Shown piece after piece: positions 7,111 through 14,740 of a stretch of DNA of 22,509 nt; within the stretch, counting starts at the first letter, position 1; each line of letters starts with the position of its first letter. The DNA comes from DSAR01 sp034437315 (GTDB lineage: Bacteria; Chloroflexota; Anaerolineae; B4-G1). The stretch covers positions 1 through 22,509 of the forward strand of contig DAOTUC010000001.1 of the NCBI GenBank assembly GCA_034437315.1, given 5' to 3'. Both the position numbers and the translations under genes were made by a program. Below the pieces are notes generated by a model. The model searched no databases and was not told the DNA's origin. It saw nothing but the letters and a program-made list of their open reading frames with translations.

Positions 7111-7707
7111 ATGATCGCCCGACTCAGCGGAACCGTATGGCAAATTGGAGAGGATCACGTCGTCGTCCGGTGCGGCGGGGTTGGATTTCACGTTCAAACC
7201 TCCACCGATGTCCTGGATCAATTGAGCGGGTTGGAGAAACCTATCGAGTTGTACACCTACCTGCACGTGCGTGAAAACGATCTCTCGCTTTTCGGTTTCC
7301 TGACCCAGGATGCGTTAAAGCTCTTTAAACTACTTTTAGACGTCTCAGGCGTAGGCCCCAAAGTCGCTTTGGCCTTGCTCAGCACGCTTACGCCGAACAT
7401 CTTCCGGCAAGCGGTGGCGCAAGACGAGCCGCAAATTCTAACCAGGACGCCCGGCATTGGGCCTAAAACGGCCAAAGCCATCATCTTTCACCTGAAGGAT
7501 AAGATCACGTTTGCGGAAGCGGAGGGCGCGCCAATGCTGAGCGACGCCGGTGTGGACCACCGGCAGTTACAGGTCGTTGATACCTTGACCGGCTTAGGAT
7601 TTAGTTTGGCCGAGGCCCAAGCAGCGGTGCAGAGCCTGCCCCGCGGCGAGGAGCTATCGGTCGAAGAGAGCGTCCGCCGGGCGTTGGCTTATTTCGCAAG
7701 CTCCTGA
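7111..7707 (+). CDS. ruvA: Holliday junction branch migration protein RuvA
   Basis: RuvA binds four-way junctions as a tetramer and recruits the RuvB motor. The 198-residue length is normal. Domain I (OB fold) begins MIARLSGTVWQIGEDHVVV and includes VRENDLSLFGF; the two helix-hairpin-helix motifs are VSGVGPKVALALL and TPGIGPKTAKAIIFHLKDKI; domain III, which binds RuvB, is at about residues 148-198 (VDTLTGLGFSLAEAQAAV). ruvB, often the next gene, is not here; a sensor kinase follows instead. No strong ribosome site precedes the ATG, so translation may depend on ruvC. Confidence 0.97.
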   Translation: MIARLSGTVWQIGEDHVVVRCGGVGFHVQTSTDVLDQLSGLEKPIELYTYLHVRENDLSLFGFLTQDALKLFKLLLDVSGVGPKVALALLSTLTPNIFRQAVAQDEPQILTRTPGIGPKTAKAIIFHLKDKITFAEAEGAPMLSDAGVDHRQLQVVDTLTGLGFSLAEAQAAVQSLPRGEELSVEESVRRALAYFASS

Positions 7708-7769
7708 AGCGAACTGTACGACGCTCATATTTCTCACCCTTATCCAGATACTGTCAGTCGATTGGAGAG

Positions 7770-10034
7770 ATGCCAGTGAGCGACGAGCAACCATTGAGAG
7801 GGACTATAAGCTGGTCACAGCGCCTGCGGCGATTCTTCCTTTCGCGCATACGTAATAAAATTATCATCCCCTATCTGCTGCTCACCTTCATCGTGGCCGC
7901 CATCGGCACCTTCATCGTGACCAGCCTGGTCTCCGGTTCCCTGGACGAGCGCCTGACCAACCAACTCCTCGAAGCGGGCCGCTCCGTCTCCGACCTTTTC
8001 GTCCAACAGGAAGAAGGCCATTGGAGCGCCGCCCGCGCGATCGCTTTTACCAGCGGATTGAGAGGAGCCCTGGCGGAAGGAGATTGGGACGAGGTTGTTT
8101 TTATCGCCCAGTCGACGGCGTCGAGCCGGAATGTAGAGTGCCTGATGATCTTTGATGCGGAGGGGCGAGAGGCGCTTCACATGATCATGGGGGATGACGG
8201 GGGGTATAGATTCGTCCAGGAAGAGCTCAAGGTCCAGGATCTGTGGATTGTCCGTCAACTTCTCGAAACCGCAACTCCGGACGCATTCCCCAAGCGCAGC
8301 CTGAGAAGACACCCGGCCGATGGGCGCTATTATCACCTCACAGCCATACCCGTTCCATTGGATGAGCGGATGGTGGGCGTCATCGTTGTGGGCACATCCC
8401 TGGACACATCGTTGCCCGCGTTCAAGACGAGTTCGCTGGTTGATATTGTCATCTATCTTGATGGCGGGCAAGCGGTAGGCTCGACCTTTACGCTGATCGA
8501 ACGTCCTGATGATGTCGAGGCCCTGCTCAAGAGCCTCAGCATCTCTCCCTCGGAGTTCGAGGAGGCTTTGAAAAGCGGCGAGATCACGCGAGGAGAGGAG
8601 ATCGAGATTCGCGGGTTCCAGTATCGCCTCGCCCGGGGGCCCTTGCACATAGGGGGCGAAGCGATCGCTGTGCTGGGCGTCGCGTTGCCCTCCGGGTTCA
8701 TCGTCCAATCGAGCGCCGCCAGTCGCTTCACCTACGCTTTGATCTTTACCGTGGGCATGGCCGGGGTCATTCTCGTCGGTTATATCATTTCCCAGCGCAT
8801 CACCCGTCCGCTGAGAAGCCTGGTCACCACGTCGCGAGCTGTGGCTGAGGGCAATCTGGAACAGCGCACCGGCATCAAGAGCGAGGACGAAATCGGCATC
8901 CTGGCCAATACCTTCGACGAGATGACCGGGCGGTTATCGGAACGCACCTATGCGCTGGAGGAGGCGATCGGCCGCATGCGTGCTATCCTTTCCAGTATGG
9001 GGGATGGCGTCATGCTGGAGGATTTAGACGGCAATCTCATCACGCTGAACACAGCCGCCGAAGAACTCCTGGAGGAAATGTCCGTCAATTTTATGATGGG
9101 CCCCTTGCGAGACCTTTCCTCAATAGATCGCGAGCAAGAGATCGAGAACGTCGCGAGCCCATGGATGCTGGACCATCGCCGTTTCGAGGTCGGCAACAAG
9201 ACGATCAGCGTCCACTCCGCCACCGTTCTCACCGACGAAGGGGATAAACTGGGTACGGTCATCGTGATGCGAGACGTGACGTCCGAGGTGGAGGCGGAGC
9301 GCCTCAAGGATTCCTTCATTACCCACGTCTCCCACGAATTGCGCACACCGCTGACCGCCATTAAGGGATATACGGATCTGCTGATGGCGACCACCAAAGA
9401 CGTCCTCCAGCAAGACCAGATGAGCTTCCTGGAAACCATCAACCGCAACACCGACGACTTGATGGCGATGGTCAGTGAATTGTTGGACTTTTCGGAGATG
9501 GAAGCCAGCGGGCGGCTGGGCATTTTGAAGCGCACCACCCAGTTATCGACGTTGATCAACGAAATTGTCGAATCCTGGGGGCCTCGCATAGAGGATAAGG
9601 ACCTGACGCTCCAGGTGGAAATCGCCGACGACCTGCCGCTCGTCGCCGCCGACACCCGACGCTTGCATTGGGCCATCATCCACCTGGTGCGCAACGCGAT
9701 GCAATATACCCCGCCCGATGGAACGGTAGCGCTGCGCCTCTTCCAACGGGATGAAGACATCGTCCTCGAAATTGAGGATACCGGCGTGGGTATCTCCGCC
9801 AAGGATCAAGAGCATCTCTTCGAGCGTTTCTATCGCGTGACCAATATGCCGGAGGAGGACGTACGGGGGCTGGGCGTCGGCCTTTATCTCTCTAACGCCA
9901 TCGTCGAAGCCCATGGGGGGCGGATGGAAGTCGAGAGCAAACCGGATGTGGGCAGCACTTTCCGAGTGATCCTCCCCATAGCGCCGGATGAGCGCTATGA
10001 CGAATTTGTGTTCACGCCGAACAATCACGAGTGA
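7770..10034 (+). CDS. membrane sensor histidine kinase (HAMP-PAS-HisKA-HATPase)
   Basis: This 754-residue kinase has a first membrane helix at about 31-53, an external sensor domain of about 265 residues, a second helix at about 321-341, HAMP at 342-395, PAS at about 400-505, HisKA with the phospho-accepting His522 in VSHELRTPL, and an HATPase domain with Asn642 (HLVRNAMQYTP), Asp670 (DTGVG) and GLGVGL. All catalytic boxes are intact. No response regulator gene is adjacent, so the partner is unknown. It follows ruvA after 62 bases. The start is uncertain: GGAGAG (7764-7769) touches ATG 7770 but is six bases from GTG 7776, so the protein may begin two codons later. Its TGA overlaps the GTG start of the next gene, which suggests that the next protein is a partner in sensing (inference). 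Confidence 0.93.
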   Translation: MPVSDEQPLRGTISWSQRLRRFFLSRIRNKIIIPYLLLTFIVAAIGTFIVTSLVSGSLDERLTNQLLEAGRSVSDLFVQQEEGHWSAARAIAFTSGLRGALAEGDWDEVVFIAQSTASSRNVECLMIFDAEGREALHMIMGDDGGYRFVQEELKVQDLWIVRQLLETATPDAFPKRSLRRHPADGRYYHLTAIPVPLDERMVGVIVVGTSLDTSLPAFKTSSLVDIVIYLDGGQAVGSTFTLIERPDDVEALLKSLSISPSEFEEALKSGEITRGEEIEIRGFQYRLARGPLHIGGEAIAVLGVALPSGFIVQSSAASRFTYALIFTVGMAGVILVGYIISQRITRPLRSLVTTSRAVAEGNLEQRTGIKSEDEIGILANTFDEMTGRLSERTYALEEAIGRMRAILSSMGDGVMLEDLDGNLITLNTAAEELLEEMSVNFMMGPLRDLSSIDREQEIENVASPWMLDHRRFEVGNKTISVHSATVLTDEGDKLGTVIVMRDVTSEVEAERLKDSFITHVSHELRTPLTAIKGYTDLLMATTKDVLQQDQMSFLETINRNTDDLMAMVSELLDFSEMEASGRLGILKRTTQLSTLINEIVESWGPRIEDKDLTLQVEIADDLPLVAADTRRLHWAIIHLVRNAMQYTPPDGTVALRLFQRDEDIVLEIEDTGVGISAKDQEHLFERFYRVTNMPEEDVRGLGVGLYLSNAIVEAHGGRMEVESKPDVGSTFRVILPIAPDERYDEFVFTPNNHE

Positions 10035-11863
10035 TTCCTATGACAGACCAGGAGCTAGTCCCTCAAAAACGAGAGGTAGAAGAACAGAAGCAAGGCCGGC
10101 GTCCCTGGGAATTGTTACTCCTGCTGCTGCTCCTGTTATTGAGCTTTCTTTGTCTGTTATTGATCGCCTGGATCGCGGTCAGACCGCCCTCTAGATGGCG
10201 GGTTGGCGCCAGCATGCTCTCGGCTTCTGACCTCGAAGCGGCATACGAGACGGTGTATGCCGTTGGCGTTACGGAGAAGCCCCAGATTGACCACGATATT
10301 ATGACCCGGCCGCCCTGGGGTAGTGAAACCCCTTCCGGCGAGATCGTGATTGTCCCTTCGCTGACGCCGACGCCTTTTGCGGTGGCGGGTGTGACCGAAA
10401 CGCCCACCCGGTCGCCATCCGATGGAGCCACGCCGACGCTGACCGGCGCGCCCTCCGCTTCCAATACGCCAATGCCTACGCCTACACTCTCAATCTCTCC
10501 CACGCCGACCCCATCCCCCACACCGACGCCTAGCACAACGCCCACACCAACGCCCACCGGCACCTCTACATCGACGCCTACGCCGACCTCTACGCCGACT
10601 TCTACGCCAACGCCTATCACACCTACACCCACATCTACACCTACACCTATGCCGACCCACACCGAGCTGCCGCCGCGCCCTCCAACCAGCGAACCGACTG
10701 ATACGCCCACGCCGACCGATACGCCCACACCAAGCCCTACGCCAACGTCAACCTACACGCCTACGCCTTCTCCAACACCGACCGAAATCCCTATCCCGCC
10801 GCCCGTCGTTCTGTCCATCAATCCCGACCAGGGGTTGAACAACCAGGACATCCCGGTGACTATCACCGGGCAGGATTTCATCCCCGATCCGTTCCCCAGC
10901 GCGCGCCTGTTCTCCGGTGGCGCAAACTACATCATCAATGTCAGCGCCGCCACGAGCGCTACTCTGGACGGCGTCGTGCCCGCCGGCATTCCGTCCGGCG
11001 TGTACGGGCTCCAGGTCGTCAACGACGATGGCCAATCCGGCATCCTCTCGCCAGCTTACACCGCCATCGAGCCGGCCGCCGCTCAGTTGGAAACCGGGCG
11101 TGTCTCCACCTTTGGACCAGCCGCTCCACCTTCAGACGGCGATCCCGATCACGAGCAGGATTTCTATTTCGAGGTACCCGATAGCTGCACCGCCTCCCTC
11201 TACTTCCACGTCTACGACGCTGACACCGGAGGAATGGTCGATCATCGTCCGGACAACAGTGGCACGACGATGCGCTACACGTTATACGGGAGCAGCGAGT
11301 TGGCAAGTATTGAGATTGGAGAGGACGCCTATTACGACCAAGCATGGCGATCGCTCTTTGGCCCTTACGCGCCGAGCAATGGAGAGTTGCGAGGAAACAA
11401 GCGGGTATTCAGGATCAAGATCGAGGGGCTCACCGGTTCGGACGGCAATATCTACGAAGCGCGCTTGAGCGGCGATCCGGTGAGCAGTACGACGCCGTGC
11501 GCTGGCGTTCGCATCTATACCTACGAGTGGACGTTGCCGCTCTACGATGCTTCCGAACGGCGACTTTACGCCTACGTACCGGCGGGAACGAGCACCTTCA
11601 CCCAATACAACTTCGATCTGGACTCAGCCGCCGGTGAAATGGCCCTCCACACGCCCTTGCAGACGATCACGGTCACCGCTATCTCTGGAGATGACCACAT
11701 CGCTTCGTCCATTCACCCGGTCGATACCTTGGAAGGCGGCGCCACGTGGACGGTGCTAATGGATTTTACGGGCGATCCCATCAACGATATGACCTTCTGG
11801 GCCGAGGGGGACGGCCAACCGCTGGCGATCTTCACCCAACCGACGACCGATCCGGCGCCGTAA
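10031..11863 (+). CDS. membrane-anchored Thr/Pro-linker protein with IPT/TIG domain
   Basis: This is a 610-residue protein. A short cytoplasmic N-terminus is followed by one very Leu-rich membrane helix (about 27-52), a spacer, a Thr-Pro linker of about 150 residues (about 110-258; repeats such as TPTPTSTPTSTP), an IPT/TIG immunoglobulin-like domain (about 260-350, starting PPVVLSINPDQGLNNQDIPVTI and ending near SGILSPAYTAI), and a C-terminal extracellular region of about 260 residues that I do not recognise. The last part has few cysteines and beta-rich character. The frame starts at GTG 10031, overlapping the kinase stop as GTGA; ATG 10040 is the alternative. Overlap with the kinase suggests translational coupling and perhaps a joint role at the cell surface (inference). 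It converges on the LCP gene with only 10 bases between stops and no visible terminator. Confidence 0.85.
   Translation: MIPMTDQELVPQKREVEEQKQGRRPWELLLLLLLLLLSFLCLLLIAWIAVRPPSRWRVGASMLSASDLEAAYETVYAVGVTEKPQIDHDIMTRPPWGSETPSGEIVIVPSLTPTPFAVAGVTETPTRSPSDGATPTLTGAPSASNTPMPTPTLSISPTPTPSPTPTPSTTPTPTPTGTSTSTPTPTSTPTSTPTPITPTPTSTPTPMPTHTELPPRPPTSEPTDTPTPTDTPTPSPTPTSTYTPTPSPTPTEIPIPPPVVLSINPDQGLNNQDIPVTITGQDFIPDPFPSARLFSGGANYIINVSAATSATLDGVVPAGIPSGVYGLQVVNDDGQSGILSPAYTAIEPAAAQLETGRVSTFGPAAPPSDGDPDHEQDFYFEVPDSCTASLYFHVYDADTGGMVDHRPDNSGTTMRYTLYGSSELASIEIGEDAYYDQAWRSLFGPYAPSNGELRGNKRVFRIKIEGLTGSDGNIYEARLSGDPVSSTTPCAGVRIYTYEWTLPLYDASERRLYAYVPAGTSTFTQYNFDLDSAAGEMALHTPLQTITVTAISGDDHIASSIHPVDTLEGGATWTVLMDFTGDPINDMTFWAEGDGQPLAIFTQPTTDPAP
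10360..10800. repeat. degenerate Thr-Pro coding repeat
   Basis: Short degenerate units of the form ACGCCNACN/CCNACACCN encode the Thr-Pro linker. Comparable tracts occur in the LCP gene (about 13180-13340), the LysM gene (about 13610-13990) and the gene at 17659 (about 18010-18230). Third positions vary, so protein composition rather than DNA repetition seems to be kept. Confidence 0.8.
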
Positions 11864-11873
11864 CCGTGTGCTG

Positions 11874-13460
11874 TCAAGGCGACGGCGTCTCCGTTGCGAC
11901 GGGGGTCGCCGTCGGGATGCGCGTCGTCTGCGGCAGGGGCGTCGGCGTGGGTAACGCCTCTCCGCCGGTGTACCAATAGGCCTTGGTCGCCGCGCATGGG
12001 TCATAATCGCTCCCCAGGATCACGCGGAAGTCGATGTCCCGTTCCTCCATCGGTTCCGCGACGACGTCGCCACGCTCCCGCCGGTACAAGCTCATCATGC
12101 GGTAGACGGGCGAGCCCTTTGACGTGGTGGTGTAATCCACGATCTGGGTGCGCGGATAGTTTCCCTCGACTGCCTCAATGTTCGTGACGATGAACCCCTC
12201 CCAGCGCAACCGCTCGGCCGCCACGAAACCCAACTCCCCATAGGGGGTCGCGTTCCACACCTCGACCCGGAAAGCGCGCTGCGCTGCGCGCCCGCTGGCC
12301 GGCGGAGCCACCGCCTCTTCTACCAGTGGAACCAGCGCTTCGTAGTAGGGCACCAGGACAGCCCCGCCGTTCGGCGCCGTCCACGAGCGCAACACCTGCC
12401 GCCCCACGAAACGGCTCTTGATGTTCGTCATATCCATCCGCGCGCCCACGTTAGCCAGATAGAGCAAGTCGTTCAACTGCAAATCGGTCGCCACGTTCTC
12501 TTGAATCGCTCCCCAGAGTTGGGGAATTTTGGGAATCATATCCAGGGATAGAATTTGCCGGTACAGGCCGCGCAAGATCTGATGCTGGCGTCGGTTGCGG
12601 TCGAAATCGGACGTGCTCCAGCGGGAGCGCGCGTACCACAGGGCGTGTTTGCCGTCCAGGTGGTGAATGCCGGGCAACCAATCGACGTCGGTCTGCTCCT
12701 CCGGCGCGCTGGGGTCGGGGAATGTGTCCGACAGGGGGCACTCGACCGCCACGTCTACGCCGCCCAGGGTGTCCACGATGTTGATGAATCCGCTGAACCC
12801 GACGCGCACGTAATAATCGATGGGAATGCCGAAGTTGTATTCGATGACCGCCTTGATCAGCCCAGGGCCGCCGCCGGGATATTCGTGGCGCGCGCCGTGG
12901 TTGTAAGCGGTGTTGATTTTGTTGAAGCCATGGCTGGGTATCCAGGCGTAGAAATCGCGCGGCACGGAGAGCATAGAGACCGCTGGCAGGTCGGGGTTGA
13001 TGCTGAGGATGATGATGACGTCGGTCAGGCCGCCGCTGCTGACCGCTGGCTGGTCGGAGCCCAGGAGCAGGATGTTGCGCACATTGTCCGCCTGTTCCAC
13101 CAGGGGCATCGGCGATGGGATCGGCAACGGTTGGGATAGGATCGTCGTTGATGTCAGGATGACGGCGCCTGACCCGTGGGGTAGAATCATCGGCGTCGGC
13201 GTCGGCGTCGAGGTCGGCGCCGATGTGAGCGTGATCGTCGGTTCCTGTGTGGGAATAGGGGTATGGGTGGGCGTCGGAGACGGAGTGCTTGTCGGCGTCG
13301 GCGTCGGTGTGGACGATGGCGTGATTGTCGGGGTCAACGTTGCCCAGGCGTGGATCACGTCGGGCGACGTGGCGACGATTCGACGCCCCATCAGCACCAT
13401 CGACACCAACAAGAGCGTCATCGTCAGCACTGAAATCGTGCGGTTGATGTGCCGTGGCAT
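11874..13460 (-). CDS. LCP (LytR-CpsA-Psr) family ligase with LytR_C domain
   Basis: LCP proteins attach glycopolymers from lipid carriers to the cell wall or other acceptors on the outer face of the membrane. This protein of about 528 residues has one membrane helix (about 9-26), a Thr-Pro linker (about 45-95) and an LCP domain (about 125-310). Landmarks are NILLLGSD, VPRDFYAWIP, FNKINTAYNHG and LDGKHALWYARSRW...SDFDRNRRQHQ. A LytR_C-like domain follows (FRVEVWNATPYGELGFVAAERLRWEGF), then a short Thr-Pro tail. The Arg usually found before the T/S-D pair after GSD is Leu here (GGLTDV), while the later Arg/Asp cluster is intact. The frame opens at TTG 13505; ATG 13460 is preferred because it directly precedes a normal signal-anchor start, though its GGGGGA ribosome site is 14 bases away. 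Confidence 0.88.
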   Translation of the reverse strand: MPRHINRTISVLTMTLLLVSMVLMGRRIVATSPDVIHAWATLTPTITPSSTPTPTPTSTPSPTPTHTPIPTQEPTITLTSAPTSTPTPTPMILPHGSGAVILTSTTILSQPLPIPSPMPLVEQADNVRNILLLGSDQPAVSSGGLTDVIIILSINPDLPAVSMLSVPRDFYAWIPSHGFNKINTAYNHGARHEYPGGGPGLIKAVIEYNFGIPIDYYVRVGFSGFINIVDTLGGVDVAVECPLSDTFPDPSAPEEQTDVDWLPGIHHLDGKHALWYARSRWSTSDFDRNRRQHQILRGLYRQILSLDMIPKIPQLWGAIQENVATDLQLNDLLYLANVGARMDMTNIKSRFVGRQVLRSWTAPNGGAVLVPYYEALVPLVEEAVAPPASGRAAQRAFRVEVWNATPYGELGFVAAERLRWEGFIVTNIEAVEGNYPRTQIVDYTTTSKGSPVYRMMSLYRRERGDVVAEPMEERDIDFRVILGSDYDPCAATKAYWYTGGEALPTPTPLPQTTRIPTATPVATETPSP

Positions 13461-13516
13461 AAAACTCGAGTCATTCCCCCTGTTTAGAAAAATCCTCAAG
13501 ACCAAAATGAGACGTC

Positions 13517-13525
13517 ATTATACCA
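13517..13525 (-). promoter_or_regulatory. extended -10 promoter of the LCP gene
   Basis: On the minus strand TGG-TATAAT, 56 bases before ATG 13460. The best -35 candidate (TTGCTG, 13543-13548) is 20 bases away, too far, so the extended -10 element probably does most of the work. Confidence 0.5.
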
Positions 13526-13603
13526 CAAGTGTCCATCGCCGCCAGCAAATTCAAAAGAGGGCTTCGTTTCGCGCCCGACAGCCGGTAGGTTGTGCTCGAA
13601 ATC

Positions 13604-14680
13604 TTAGGAATCGGGGGTGGGCGTAAACGTGGCGGGCGGCGTCGGCGTCGCTGTGGCGCTCGGCGCGCTCGTCGGTGTATGCGTCGGTGGGCCTGTCGGT
13701 GTATGCGTGGGCGTAAACGTGGGGAATGGGGTCGGTGTGGACGTGTGGGTGGGGGATGGAGCCAGCGTCGGCGTGAGGGTGTGGGTGGGGAATGGGGTCG
13801 GCGTCGTGGTAGGCGTCGTGGCGGTGGGTGTGGTGGTTGGGGTGAACGTTGGATATGGCGTCGGCGTGAATGTCGGGCTCGTCGCTGGTGTGGAAGTCCA
13901 GACGCCGGTCGGGGACGCGCCGGGCGTGGGGGTGGACGTGGGCGTGGGCGTCAATGTGCCGGTCGGCGGAGGGGGTGTGTGCGTCGCCGTCGGCGGTGGG
14001 GGCGGCGGGAGGAAGATCACCGTGCCGACGTAGAGCACGTAATCCGACATACAATTGGCATGCCGAATGCGTTGGATGCTGACGCCAAAGCGTCGGGAGA
14101 GGGATGACAGGGTGTCCCCGTGTTGCACCGTGTACTTGACCCAATCGCGCGGGGGGCCGCATGGTTCTGGCGTTCGGGTTGCGGCGATTTCTGCGGGCAG
14201 GTAGATTTCCTGTCCCACGTAGACGGTCGAGCTGCGCAGGCAATTGCCCTCGACCAGGGCGATGACGGTCGAGCTGGAGCGCAAGGCCAAGCTGTACAGC
14301 GTCTCGCCCCGCGCCACGGTGTGCAATCGCCAACCGGGCGGCGGGTCGCAACTGGAAACGATAGGTGAGGCCGGGGTAGGGGAGGGGCTTGGCGAAATCG
14401 GGGCGACCGTCTCGTCCGGCGGCGTCTCTGTGGCGGGCGCGGGGGTGGTTGTGGGGGATGGGGTCAGCGTGAAAAAGGATATAGGCGTGGGCGAGCGTTC
14501 GGCGACCGCGCTCGGCCGGCGAACGTCCACGCTATCGAGCCAACTGAGCCAAAAGCTCCCCAGCAACATCGCGACGCTGAGCAGCATAACCGCCAGGCTG
14601 GCGATCGCCTGTATGATCTCGTGATTGGAATTATCCTGTGGCTGTATCCGTATGTTCACGTCTACGCTCCGAAGCGCCAT
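13604..14680 (-). CDS. membrane-anchored double-LysM protein with Thr-Pro tail
   Basis: This 358-residue protein has one membrane helix (about 25-48), a Ser/Thr/Pro linker (62-108), two LysM domains (about 118-162, TVARGETLYSLALRSSSTV; and 181-225, YTVQHGDTLSSLSRRFGVS), and a tail of about 133 residues made almost only of Thr, Pro and Ser that runs to the C-terminus. LysM domains bind N-acetylglucosamine-containing polymers such as peptidoglycan. Each LysM is framed by a cysteine pair with the same 36-residue spacing (C111/C147 and C174/C210), suggesting one disulfide per module and a duplication. No catalytic domain is present, so it is a binding or anchoring protein. The gene lies 60 bases after the sensor kinase homologue and 98 bases before the LCP start, on the same strand; no own promoter is clear. 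Confidence 0.88.
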   Translation of the reverse strand: MALRSVDVNIRIQPQDNSNHEIIQAIASLAVMLLSVAMLLGSFWLSWLDSVDVRRPSAVAERSPTPISFFTLTPSPTTTPAPATETPPDETVAPISPSPSPTPASPIVSSCDPPPGWRLHTVARGETLYSLALRSSSTVIALVEGNCLRSSTVYVGQEIYLPAEIAATRTPEPCGPPRDWVKYTVQHGDTLSSLSRRFGVSIQRIRHANCMSDYVLYVGTVIFLPPPPPPTATHTPPPPTGTLTPTPTSTPTPGASPTGVWTSTPATSPTFTPTPYPTFTPTTTPTATTPTTTPTPFPTHTLTPTLAPSPTHTSTPTPFPTFTPTHTPTGPPTHTPTSAPSATATPTPPATFTPTPDS

Positions 14681-14740
14681 TCACTCTATGATGGTTGGAC
14701 TTTGGATAAAACTTAGATCTCTGCGTGCATTGGTTAGGCC

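Noticed and set aside
10063..10728. Long minus-strand frame rich in Gly-Val repeats
   Set aside because: It is the antisense of the Thr-Pro linker; ACC/CCG-type codons read backwards give Val-Gly. The same holds for frames opposite the other linkers (12997-13626, 13617-14033, 18056-18253).
11864..11873. Shared terminator between the convergent TIG-protein and LCP genes
   Set aside because: The gap is 10 bases, with no hairpin or T run.
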